Assembly: GCF_002443255.2 (NCBI RefSeq)
Contig: NW_019211456.1
Coordinates: 37,331,042 to 37,395,041 of the forward strand
Direction of reading: 5' to 3'
Source: Varroa destructor
Lineage: Eukaryota; Arthropoda; Arachnida; Mesostigmata; Varroidae
DNA: 64,000 bases
The notes beneath the pieces are model-generated. The model worked only from the letters and a program-made list of their open reading frames with translations, was not told the DNA's origin and made no database searches. Of this stretch, positions 25,727 to 40,163 are shown one piece after another. Position numbers and translations under genes: made by a program. Each line of letters opens with the position of its first letter. The first letter of the stretch is position 1.

Positions 25727-28700
25727 ATGGCGCTTGATGCATGGCCTATTCCCTCTGTAGAAACTTCAACGTCATCGATAAACCTCAAGTACATGATGCT
25801 GCTGTTTTTGGTTCTGTTCGAAGTGGTGGGGCGGCTAAACCTGAATTCCTTGAAGTTTATTCTGACAATTAATTTTAGCTATTGATTTGGATTTGTGCTT
25901 TTTCAGTGGCTTAAACAATACGTTCTAGCGCATCGTGTTGCTAGCTAGAAGTCAGCAGTTTTCATTACTGGTAAGCACGTATACCGACACAAACAGTGGC
26001 TACATATGGCAAAATATTTCAATGCACAGTAAGATGTGCAAATTCCGATAGGTATCTGAGCTCTATACTTGCATAACTAATAAGCTACTTTAAGAAGGTA
26101 AGAATTATTATGGTAATGTATTCCATTATGTTGTAAAGTGAGAACAAGCTCGATCCTGTTTCTCGATTGCGTTTCCCGCTATTCTTCCATTTTTTAGCCG
26201 GGGAATGATACCACCGAAGACGCGAGTTAAAACAGATCAAAGTATACACCATACGGGCTCAAATTAATATATGAAGAGCACCGTGTTCTCATTGTAAGTC
26301 AAAAATCATAGTTGTAAATATATATGTATGTATGTACGTGTTAGGACTGCACAATTCTAAACATTTTAATTTATTGATCAACTTCATGATTAGTACAATC
26401 TAGAAGTTGATATGTATTAGTTAACCGAGGTGGCTCTTGGAATTCTATTTTACAGGATTCGATACCGATCCTGTAAAACAGATACGAATTATTACATAAA
26501 GCTAAGGTGCCACAAATAAATGTTTATTCAGTTATTCCACTTACGACCTATGGGTAGACAATAAATAGTTGGTTTGCTCCATTAGGGCTCTAATCTATTT
26601 ACTGCGGAACGAGATCATTAGGCTGATGTGATTTTTTTAAATTTCATTTCATTGAAATTTTATGATTTACTTATGCATCTTTCTAACCAGCTGCTGAGGC
26701 ACTATATGTATGTGTGTGTATGTGCGTGTTGGAAAAATACGCGCCTCTGAAATAGGAACCATTTTTTATATGATGGGAGCAGTGTTAGAGGGCGTACAAT
26801 GTGATTCAAGCGATTACGTGATTCTTTTCACGGACACAAATGATCAGCTCGTGTGAAGATTGTGCTGATAAAAGTAGAAAAAAAAATGGAACAAAGCTAC
26901 CCACAGCACTGAAACCTGTTGTGGACTTATCGCGTTAAATGTTCATGTAAAGATAGATAGCGTTTTAGTCAATTGTGCTATATAAGCTTAGTTAAAAACT
27001 ATTCACATTGAACTGGCATAGATGACAGTAAAGCTGGTGCTTCTCGCCAGCCAATGTGTTGAACGACTGGGTGGAATCCATAACGATGGGATTTAATTCA
27101 TACTGAAAAAAATGCCGAAACCTTGAATAATTCCTTTCGATCACGAATGAGGAGAAATTCTAACAGATTCTCAAAAGTGTTTGTTGAAGGTTTTCTGAAA
27201 CTGAAATCGGTAAGCACATATCTTAGCGACCTAAAAGAACATTAAAAAAAAATATTATATTCTGGGTAAATAGTATGGTATTCACCTTAACAAATTGAGA
27301 GCTAACGAAATCAATAATGGCCCTGAATAATGACTAGGCAGCCTCACAGAGTTTGTAATGTCCTTCATAGTTTTAGAAGACTAACCTGTACGTACCTAAA
27401 TAGCAGTACTCAAGCACAGTTTGCTTAACACTTGTTTTAAGTAGATACGAAAATGTGAAGCTTGTTTTTGTATCTACGCTTTTTGACTGTTCAGACTTCT
27501 TGTCCACCGCTATGCAATTCAGGAATGGCACCACAGGGTACGGCATCGATTGAGAGAAGCTTTGACATTAATGTCGTGGGTGTCATTCTCGTAATTCAAA
27601 CCGTTCTTTTGTTTCTGCATGAACAAACGGCGTACTGTTATCACGGCCAGCGTCGCAACTTCGTTTAGATCCTTCAATCTACCTTGTCTTCCATTTAGAT
27701 ATCGCTAACGATCTATGTGCAGTCAGTGTATACTGCATTAATTGACGGATTTGTTTCTGGTCCGAGCGTTGAGCTATTTGTGTCAAGCAAACAGTGAATG
27801 TAAGATAACTGAACATATATATAGACGTATATTAATCAATCTAATGTTCTACACAGGGAAATGCGCCTTTCACGCAAAGCCCAATATTTTTTTCACTTAC
27901 CTCCGACTAAAAAGTCGAGAGGTTGCTTATAGTCACTTGTAGCCTGCTTGAACAATGCGATGAAATAAAGAAGATAACGAAATAGAACTTGGCACAATTA
28001 TCACTCGTTCGAATATTAGGCAACGTTTACATGCTTGTTCTGGCTCTCTATTCAATGACGAAAGCTACAGTGGCTTTTGTTGTCGAAGGTTTGAAACGTA
28101 CGCTGCAAATGTGATGTGGATGTGCCCGGTTAGACCAATGTTATACGGACGACTTAGCAAAGATTCATGCAGTACCTGACTGATTGTGATCTATGCCTAT
28201 CGATAGTGACGAATATGTCGTCATTATCATTTACTAACTGTCAGATACATAGTCAAGTTGAGTATAAAATTATATAGGAGTCCTTCAAAAAAAATAGAAC
28301 AAAATGTGAATGATAAATATATTAATAATGATAAATATAATGTATTTTGCTAGATTTAGATTAGATTTGCTAGAATACACATAAAACTTTTAGCAGGGTT
28401 ATAGTATATATATAGAAGATGATAGTGAAATATAACTCTTTACCTTTGATTATTATCTTTAATTTTAATTGTCTTTAATACAATAGCCTAGCCTTACAGC
28501 GGTATTGCAAAATAGTACAGTGAGTATTTTCAGTACTATATACTCTGTTTTCTAGATTTAATCATGGTACCCAATTACTGCTCCTAATTAATCAAAGCCT
28601 GTTAATTTTTTACCCAAGTAGATCTAAGCTAGCCAGTTAATTGTTTTAGTGAATTAACAGTATTTCTAAGAATTACGTATATTTTGTAATTATTATATTT

Positions 28701-29360
28701 TATACTCTATAGAATATTATATTTTGTGAAACATTTGAATATCTCAGGACAGGAAAGAGTGCTTGAGAACCATAGAACTTCCGCAATTGCCTAAAAGCAC
28801 ACAAAACGACTACAATTTCCGGTACTTCAAGCAGTTTTGGTTGAATGCGTGAAATTTCATTGAAAAATTCGCAAACCAAAAACTGGACAGGTAGCAGCGG
28901 TAACTTAATCTCGACCAGGCAAACCGGAATGCATGATGTCTTTGCTATTCAAACACAAAAGTTATGGAATTTATTTCATGTGATTTGCTTACTAAGTTAC
29001 TTGGAGAAATTTAAAACAATGGGCTTAATAGTGATCGTATTGACCACCCGACTTTGCCACTTACCCTTTTTATCCTCCAGAAATCTATCTATTTTTCTGT
29101 TTTGTTCCTTAGGCCGTCGCCGTGCTCGCGCATGCCGCCACAACGGTATGCCCGGATCCCATCTGCGTCTGGCAGGCTGGAGCTGTTTGCTTTTGTATAA
29201 TCTTATTGACCTGCTGCCGATAGAAGTGACTGGCCTGGTTTTCCAACGGTTTATAAAAAAGACGGCGGAATTTAACGCGCTCTTTTCACGGCAGGTGGCT
29301 GCGAGCGGAACGTGCAGCCAGCAGCTGCACATATGTAAATTATTCTGCCGCCTTAACTGA
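25727..29360 (+). pseudogene. Tandem duplicate of the SDR gene, inactivated
   Basis: All seven exons of the upstream SDR can be traced in order. Exon 1 is 25727-25970: it starts MALDAW against MVLDSW, keeps the splice phase and ends with FITG plus a good GTAAGC donor. Its frame has two stops, TGA for the Trp of SYWLGFV at 25883-25885 and TAG for the Tyr of ASYKK at 25946-25948. Exon 2 may be a scrap at about 26456. Exon 3 (about 27034-27209) and exon 4 (27495-27668) follow; exon 4 has a deletion and a frameshift just before ITASV. Exon 5 (28020-28146) keeps the active-site motif as YSMTK but has a TGA at 28112-28114. Exon 6 (about 28757-28890) has a TGA at 28850-28852, and exon 7 (29113-29360) has a frameshift after its first dozen codons. 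Introns have diverged strongly, so the copy is not recent. It is clearly non-functional as an SDR. Confidence 0.88.
26448..26478. repeat. Inverted repeat inside the SDR pseudogene
   Basis: Perfect 11-base arms (TTTTACAGGAT and its complement) surround a 9-base loop. It coincides with the place where a remnant of exon 2 would be expected, so it may be a chance rearrangement of that exon. Confidence 0.8.
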
Positions 29361-32300
29361 TTGATCACTATTAGACGCGGAGCCACAAATAATGATTACC
29401 ATGAAACCGCATGCTGCACAACAACGTACCTAACTATTACAGTAAAATAGAATGTTTTGTTTGAATTAAAGGGCAAGCCCGGCTTATCTGTCTCAGTTGA
29501 TGCCTGATCGTGCGATCTACAGGCTTAAACGAATAACATATTTGTAATATTCATACTATGCCATATATCCATATAACATCTCAAGGATTTTATCAAAACG
29601 CGTAGAAAGAGAGGCGAAAGGGCATCACACCAGGAAAATCTCAAACCAAAAGAGATATAAGCAGTGCCTGATAGGTACCGTATTTGTTTGTGTGTATGTT
29701 TGTATGGTCGCATGTGGATCAAATTTTCTGTGTGAGTGCTGCTCTGAACAGCGTGATTCCTTCCAACAGTCACGGTAGCGACCGATCCGCACCACTAGCG
29801 CCTTCCGTGATTTTATCAAAGTGAAATCAACAGAGCGCAAATCGCAAACTCAGCTGGTCTAGCGGTCAAAGCGCGTCACCGTCATACAGCGGCAGCGGTG
29901 CATTCGCTGCTATTCGTCAAGGTGTTCACGAGCGTGCCTGGGTTCCTTCTGTCCTCGGTCATCGAGGCAAGCTCTATTATTCCGTTCATGCAGGCGACAA
30001 AACTCTTAGCAAACTCATCGCCTCTACCAGTCCGCGCTTTGTATGTTGTGTGTATTCTCGTTGTATCTCGCTGCATCTGCAAGTCTTCCCGGATAAGTCT
30101 CGGACTACGGGGCGCCAAAGAGTCAGGGGTACGCTACACTCTGCTGGCTTGTTCCTTCGTCAGTTCCGACTCGGTTCATGTCAACATGAAGAGCAGGAAC
30201 GCCGTGAAAAGAGGAAGCGAGCGAGAAAAAGGGAGCTGTTTGGACGCGAGAAAGCATTGTTGGAGCAAAAGGAGAACGGATGAGGCAAAGGAACGGGTCG
30301 CCCGTTTTGTGGTCCTGGAATTGAGTGGGTGGCAGCCCAACTTACATCATAGGTGAACATTTTTTGCTAGAAGAATGGTGCTCTGATCCCTTAAAAGACT
30401 AAGGTTTCGATGCTGTCTCGACTGCCATCGACGGTGCAGCCGTGTCCGAACCAGCGTTCGTCGCTACTGCGACTACGTCTTTCTGTCGCTGTTGTCATGT
30501 TAATCATTACACTGAACCATTCGCTGGAGATTAAACAGCCTTCGGCAAGGAGTGCACCCGTCGTTACCTCGGCCGTCCGTGACTAGGACGATGAGGACGT
30601 CGTTGACGGCTGAGGTGATGGTAATGGCTGTGGGCGGAGTTTTCATTGGAACTCATCAGGATTCCACCGGCGAGAACAACACTCATCACTGGCTCGATAC
30701 CCGCACAGCGACGTCATCGCACCTCTGGTCCATCCTAAAAGTCCTCACAGCAAAGCTGTCAAAGATAGAACTGATACAGAACAGTCGACGTATCTGCAAC
30801 ACACAGCGCAAGCACCCAGTAACAGTCCAATACACGCGTACATACAGAAGGAAGGATGACAAACGTTCGTACAGCGCCAAATACTTTGGATCGGAACGTA
30901 GATCTCCGGCCGAAGAAAAGCAGCATGCGACGACGTTTGCGCTCTACACGAGACTGAGGCCGGAAGTCGACTTAGGTTATTAAGGAGCCTAAGCTGCCGC
31001 GCTGGAGAAAACGAGACAAACCGTAAGGTTACAATCTAATGTTTTGTTCTCACTTCCCTGCGTACATTTTTGTTTTTTTTTTCTAATTTCTAGCGGTGTT
31101 TACTTTGTTCCCATTGCATATTTCTTCGATGTTGAATCCGTCCTTTTAAGTAAAACTCGATCTCTGCATCTAGAGCTATGGTTTCTCCAATTTACCCGGA
31201 CCGACATGTTTACCTCCGCAGGAAAAAATCCATGAACCTGCAACATATTTTCTGCTTCGAATTATTTTTTCTACTCTAGTCCCGACAGCAGTATCGGCGA
31301 AATTGGTCCTCTTGTATGTTTTGACAACTAGTGACTTCCGGTCTTGTCGACATCGTTGCGGCTCACAAAGGAGCTCTCCGTGTCCTTTCCTTCGCCCTTA
31401 GCATAACTCACGATAGGCGCTAGTGACAACGACCGGATGGTGGCCCACGTTGTTTGCCTATGAAAATCGGGTCGCCATCAGTTCGTTGTTATCTGTCGTT
31501 ATTGACCCCCGGCGTCAGAAGTTCGGCATACACTCAATTCTTTTGGCTGCCAGCTCCCTAGAAATCTGAACTCGCGTTGCCATTGTCACGGATACACGTC
31601 GGAACTACGATGGATTATTGTCCCAAGCGGGCGAATCGAGTTAGCCTTATTGGGTGAGCATTGAGCAGATCGGTTGGTACAACGATCGGCCACGGATGCG
31701 CGCGCTTATAGGTCGACATTTGTCGGCCACAGGCTGAGAGCTCTGTGAGCGCTGATAGGCGGCCACTACTGCGGCGTTGCGTTCACTGGCCGCCTGGAGA
31801 GGGTATTCGTGTCAACATAACGACATTGGACGTGTCGCCGCGATTTGCGAGTAAAGCGCCAACCGACACCAGGTTTCCACGGAGGTTTTCGACAGACTGA
31901 CGAAGACTACTAGCAGAGTAGTACGCATCCTAACACCGACCGTTTGTGCCGGCGGCCACTATCGCCACTGCCGGTTTAGTGTGATGGTCTTTGATATGGA
32001 GATGATGATCCAAGAGAGCTATGCTTGTCCATGTTTATCGCTCGCGTCTCGTCACAATGGCCTCGAGGGCCTTACTCACTAGTGAAGAGCTAAAATGTTA
32101 GTGCACTCGGCAGAGAGCGGGCCAAAAGCCTAGAGAGTAACCCGGCGTTGAAGGACAGTGTGGCGCAAAGAGCAAGAAGGACAAAACGATGGAGAGGATG
32201 AATGAAAGATACACGGGAAAACGCACTGCATAGCAGGCTTTCTCGCAAGCTTCGACCGGTACATGCAACCTGTCTAAAGCTCTTCTTGAGTTTTCAGCCG

Positions 32301-33907
32301 GTGAAGGAGGAGAAGGTTCCACCGAGAATCAAGAAAGTTCCTTCGACGTGCTTTCATCACCCCCGTCCACCTTTCTTTTCCACCTACTATATAGGAACGT
32401 TGATCTCAGCAAGCAAACATTGGCGATCCCCAGACCTTACGCTGGATCCCTAGCCTCTCGCTACGAAGTCGTCCTTGTCGCTCTAGGACCGAGCTGACTT
32501 GGAAGGGGTACACAGGCTCTATCCTTTCTTTATAAACCCGCTCCTGATCGATGAAACTCACCGAAAGAGATTAGCATGTGAATCGCCGTCAGGGCGACAA
32601 CCGTTGAAGAACCAACATGCCGCTCGCTACGGCTTCATTCGAGGAAGAAATCCGGAATAGATGAGAGACCTAGACTGTAACGATGGCTACCCCTTGCATT
32701 TACCCCTTCCCCTAAGCATCTCAGGACTTTTGAGTCTTTATCCCGCGCGTAAGCAAATTACAAGATGAGGCCCTTCTCGCAGAATGATAATAACAGTCAT
32801 CACAATTATAACAGTAGTCGCACGTGAAAGATGCACACAACGTTTAAATGGGTGACATATTTATGTCGTTCCTCAAATTTTTAGCTCATATTTAATTACG
32901 AACACCAAACCTGTTGGATCAATTTTTAGGTTAAACCTATGAAACTAGAATCAACACACAAATTTGCATTTAATGATTAGAAAAATTATCGGATGCCAGA
33001 AAAAATATCGGAAAAAATTTTCTGCCACTTATATAGCCTGATGAGCTTTACAGGCGAGAATGTATTTAATATTGCAATGCAGCGTAAGTACCTCATCTGA
33101 GGAAAAATGATCCTATAGCATAATGTCTACCAATTCATTTATATTTTATAACCTATTGTTGAAAGTAGATATAAGCTATAAGCGACACTAAACCGTCTTC
33201 TGCCACAAAGGCTAAGGATACATATATGAAATTGCTGTTTTTTCAAGTTATAGTTCGTATCATATCTGTTTTAACTAAGACTGGATAATAACTTCAGCTA
33301 CCAATGAGTATTTATTGAAGTGAGGTACACGAATACAATGAAATTGTATAGTTACATCAAATTAATTCTATTAAATCAATCAAGCTATCAAAACTATCAT
33401 ATTATATTAATAATTGCCCTTTTGTTGCAATGTTACAGACTGAGGTTTCGAGTTGTTGTGAGATATCGACAACACTCAATCAATCAGGAAAAAAATATGA
33501 GTATAATCAGTGTTTTAATGCATGATCCCGGTAGACAATGCATTCGCCCGTTAAAACCCATCTACGTTGCTTTCGAAAGATTGAATTAAAATCGTTATAG
33601 AACTCCACTATTTATGTCCATAATATGCTCATGGACGAATGGAGCACGAGTGAATACTTGTAACGGTTTTTTATTAGAAACAACAATAGAACAAACAAAG
33701 AGCAAGCTTCAGCGTGGCATGAAATTTAGATTATTGAACTATATCTTTGCGTCATACCCAAATCATTTATTTACATCGTTCCGGCTTCGCAAACATGAAC
33801 ACATAGTAAAACGTGTCATATACTGTCCACGTTACGCTTTACAACACTTCGGCATAATTCCCGCTGAAGGCAAATCTATACATGAGAAATTTTCTCATAT
33901 GCTGTAG
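29361..33907. other. GC-rich block and spacer without a recognised gene
   Basis: From about 29750 to 32700 base composition rises sharply and CpG is frequent, then falls back to AT-rich spacer. Open frames include 29898-30356 and 30552-30983 on plus and 29882-30118 and 32098-32322 on minus. None shows a recognisable domain, a consistent splice pattern or agreement between neighbours. Candidates are a CpG-rich regulatory region, long untranslated exons or a non-coding RNA, or a decayed mobile element. I cannot choose among them. Confidence 0.4.
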
Positions 33908-35320
33908 TTATTCAAGTTGGCTGAGATCAATGACCTCACCTACGTTTATTCGTTGCTTTATATTCTTTGACGCCCCACTTCCTGCTGGTACAGCCGCGGC
34001 AACAGCTGCTCCGAGAGCAGCTAAGCCTCCGTTCGGTAACTTATCCTGTTTTTCGTCCTTCACTCTATTGGCATAATCCCTTAACTTTTTAGCTGCAAGT
34101 CATACAATTCAAAAGTTATGATAAAAAACGTGTTACCACGCAAAAACATTCAACGTCTTCGGCTTGTAAACTATTCTTTAGAAAAAAAGGAAAGAGAACA
34201 GTCCCTTCTATAATAAAAAGAAAATCCTTCCAGATGCTACACAAGGTTAAAACAACAGTATTAGATGTAATTTTATAAAATTACATCTCTGTGACGACGA
34301 AGCATCTAAAAAATATCAGTATTTATTTGCAACTATTTTTCCTAATATTCATATGTTTGTTAGTCTTTTACACTAAAGCATATTAGAAGGAATGATTTCT
34401 GTTACGTACCAAGAAAAGGGTTTCGACGCGCGCAAAGTATTACATCGTCTGTGGTAACCTTAGTTCTCTTGGCATGCTTGGCAAACGCCTCAAGATCTCT
34501 TGCCAATATGCCGATTCTGCAAAATATGAAAACATAAAACGTTAGAGAATGATCTGTTAAACCCAATTTTATAAGCAAAATATAACATTTCAGAGATTTG
34601 ATGTACATAACCGTACTATCAAGGCACTTTGATAGCAAAGTTTAAAATTAACAGTCAGGAATTAATAATAGGAAGCGTGCCTTACAACATACGCAGGGTA
34701 GTGTCCGTTCAATCAACCAAGTAGATACAATTTCATTCCTAGCTAAAATTGTACAAACTAACGAAAATTTTACCCAAAGCTGATACCATTTTGATATACA
34801 AACTAGTAGCGAAACTTCCTAATTAATCGCGAACAGTTCACTCTTCATATTTCAAGACAGAATTTTTGTCTAGCCAGAACAAGTTACCCAATGGGACCGT
34901 ATGCAGATCAAGCGCAACATACAAGCAAACCGTATTTACTAATTTCAAATGTTCTAAATAAATACTCTGCTTGAAGCATCCGACTAGCCCTTTAGAGAGC
35001 TTCTCGAATTTTGATGCACACCTGCCTATTATAGGGCGCGCGAAAGGGTGTTATGTTCGTGAACCCGATTGCAACGTTTTTTTCAATGCTGTAATTTTAG
35101 TTTCTCATATGCTGTGCATACAGCTTCATGGGAACTATCCATTAATGGCGTCTCACTTTCGGAAAACGATCTCGGCAATGGCGGCAATTGTCTGACGATC
35201 GAATTTCTTGACGTCTACTGGTTGCGAAAAAGACGGACAGTCCTCGATAATATTTCCAACAGTGAAATGCACGGCTGCGTGATATCGAGCCAAGGACTCC
35301 TTGTTTTCACAGAGCCGCAT
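33908..35320 (-). CDS. CENPS: Centromere protein S / MHF1 (histone-fold protein)
   Basis: Three minus-strand exons, 35157-35320, 34410-34516 and 33908-34092, join in phase to 151 residues. CENP-S pairs with CENP-X to form a histone-fold tetramer. That complex serves the CENP-T/W/S/X kinetochore complex and, as MHF, recruits FANCM to stalled forks. The histone fold covers roughly residues 5-95. Diagnostic blocks are HAAVHFTVG, RQTIAAIAEIVFRK (crossing the first splice) and ARDLEAFAKHAKRTKVTTDD, followed by ARRNPFL. The C-terminal tail is Ala/Gly-rich and then KNIKQRINVGEVIDLSQLE, slightly longer than in vertebrates (human 138 aa). The start is the first Met before the conserved N-terminal helix. 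An AG directly precedes it, so an upstream exon is possible. A likely AATAAA lies downstream at 33766-33771. The gene is divergent from SEL1L, 1.7 kb away. Confidence 0.93.
34263..34288. repeat. Perfect 26-bp palindrome in the second CENPS intron
   Basis: AGATGTAATTTTA is followed directly by its own reverse complement with no spacer, giving 13 paired bases per arm. It lies about 120 bp upstream (in plus coordinates) of exon 2. Confidence 0.9.
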
Positions 35321-37014
35321 CTGAAGTACAAAAGCATTGTTTGTGTTATATGGTGTACTTCACGATTCTTCTAGTATGTGCTGGATAAAACTGCATTTGT
35401 TAACGAGTAAGGGAATCCACCTTAGCCTTATACACTAAAGACTACTAGGACATTATAGAACTTGTATTCTAAAGACCTTAGCCTTTCTGCTAGCAACGAT
35501 AGATAATCTGCACTACGAAAAACGTGTTATTTTTTATTGCATCAATGGTAAAGCATTTTGGGAGAATTACGCGCCGTAATCCAGTAAATGTGGAAAGCCT
35601 CTCGCATCCAACGTATCTCCTGTTACTGAAATCATGTCTCCCCAATTACGGAGCAAAGCAATAAGAGCTGCCCGGTAAAACTTCCCTTCGTTCTTACCCA
35701 GACAAATAAAAAATAAGGCTTCTTTATTTTAGTTAAACATGTGACGAAAAGGGTTATAATACCGAACCCAATAACCAATAATAGCGGTTGTCCAGATGTG
35801 AGTTGTATTAAATAGAAACTATTTACTTTCAACTGAGAAACACATACAGTGTTTCAATACGAATCGTGCTGGCTCTTTCTCGTATGTTAAACATTCATTA
35901 TTCAATTATCAGCATAAGCTACGCTTGCTAAAGTATGGCACAACTTATACAAACAAACAAAGAACTCAATCTGAGTACTTTTGTGCCAAATTCCTTAGCC
36001 CCCTGGCAGTAATTATGTAAAGCCTACAAGTAGTCGATTTAAAGATAAATAAAAAAAAAAAATAACTTTTATAACTAAAAGCACAACTCCCTTTACTATA
36101 TTGTGTTCTGATCTATTTAAACTAGCACCAAGCGCAATAACATAAGGATCGGAAAAGAAACAGTGCATTCTCAGCTTATGCCTGACAATCTCCACGTGAT
36201 TATAGTGCAGATTAGTCGTATAAATTGGATTATTCACTCACTTTTCCATAAGCGGTTTCCATATGCAAAACCTTCCCGCCAAACGGTGGTTCTTCAAAAA
36301 AAATAGGCTTGTACCACACTGTCGCAGTTGTATAGCTAAAAGAAGCAAATGTTTGTGTTGACTCATTGACATTATAGAGTAGCACCTTTTACGGCATTGC
36401 ACAGCAAAACCATCTTGCAGTATGGCTATATTGCATATCTCTTGAAGCACCTACCCGACAGAGCAATGTTTGGTTAATGAAGTATTATCTTAATTTTCGC
36501 ATCAGAGGTCACTTGGTAATACTGTGGTTCTATTGTGGTGCCCTCTCGTGTTGACATTCGTGTCTCTACAGCGTCGTCTGCTAAGCTGGCCTCAGCAGCT
36601 GACCGAGAGGAACATTGTTCTACTTTGGAGTCGTCAAAGTGAAATGTGTTTCTCCGTTCTAGATAATGTCTGGTTTTGGAGAAAGCTAACGTGTCACTGC
36701 GAGGCCGAATTATCGTATCTGTACAGGATGGAAGAATAGAACATTATTATCGAACTGTCAGTGGTCTCTGTAATAGGTCGTTTACCTATTTCGTGGGAAT
36801 GTAAATTACGTGAAGATAAATTAAACACCTTTCCCATTATTAACTTTCAAAGACGGCCCGGTCAACGTATTATAAAGCGAGTAAATGATCGGTAATCCTA
36901 AGCAGTACCGTTGATTTGATCCAGTCGTTTTTTCTCTAAGAAAGAAAACATTCCGTTAACTGGTACCCTGCTGACTACTTTAATTATTCTCCGACTGAAC
37001 AAACGTCTTCAGCA
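35321..37014. promoter_or_regulatory. Intergenic region between the CENPS and SEL1L starts
   Basis: About 1.7 kb separating two divergent genes, presumably containing both promoters. The open frames here (35632-35832 and 36013-36450 minus, 36524-36739 plus) have no family resemblance. A moderately GC-richer patch at 36510-36700 is the best candidate for a SEL1L 5' untranslated exon or core promoter, but no specific element was identified. Confidence 0.35.

Positions 37015-40163
<3,149 letters not shown>

Noticed and set aside
27462..27668. Short independent gene at the exon 4 remnant of the SDR copy
   Set aside because: The sequence aligns with SDR exon 4 (LCNSGM against VCNAGI, SIERSFDINVVG against SIERTLDVNVMG) and is framed by other SDR remnants, so it is part of the pseudogene.
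29848..29885. tRNA-like run resembling a D arm (CTCAGCTGGTCTAGCGGTCAAAG)
   Set aside because: No matching T arm or acceptor stem at the right distance, so it is not called as a tRNA.
29898..30983. Two long plus-strand frames (152 and 143 codons) in the GC-rich block
   Set aside because: High GC lowers stop-codon frequency, and frames of similar length occur on the opposite strand. No family motif supports either.
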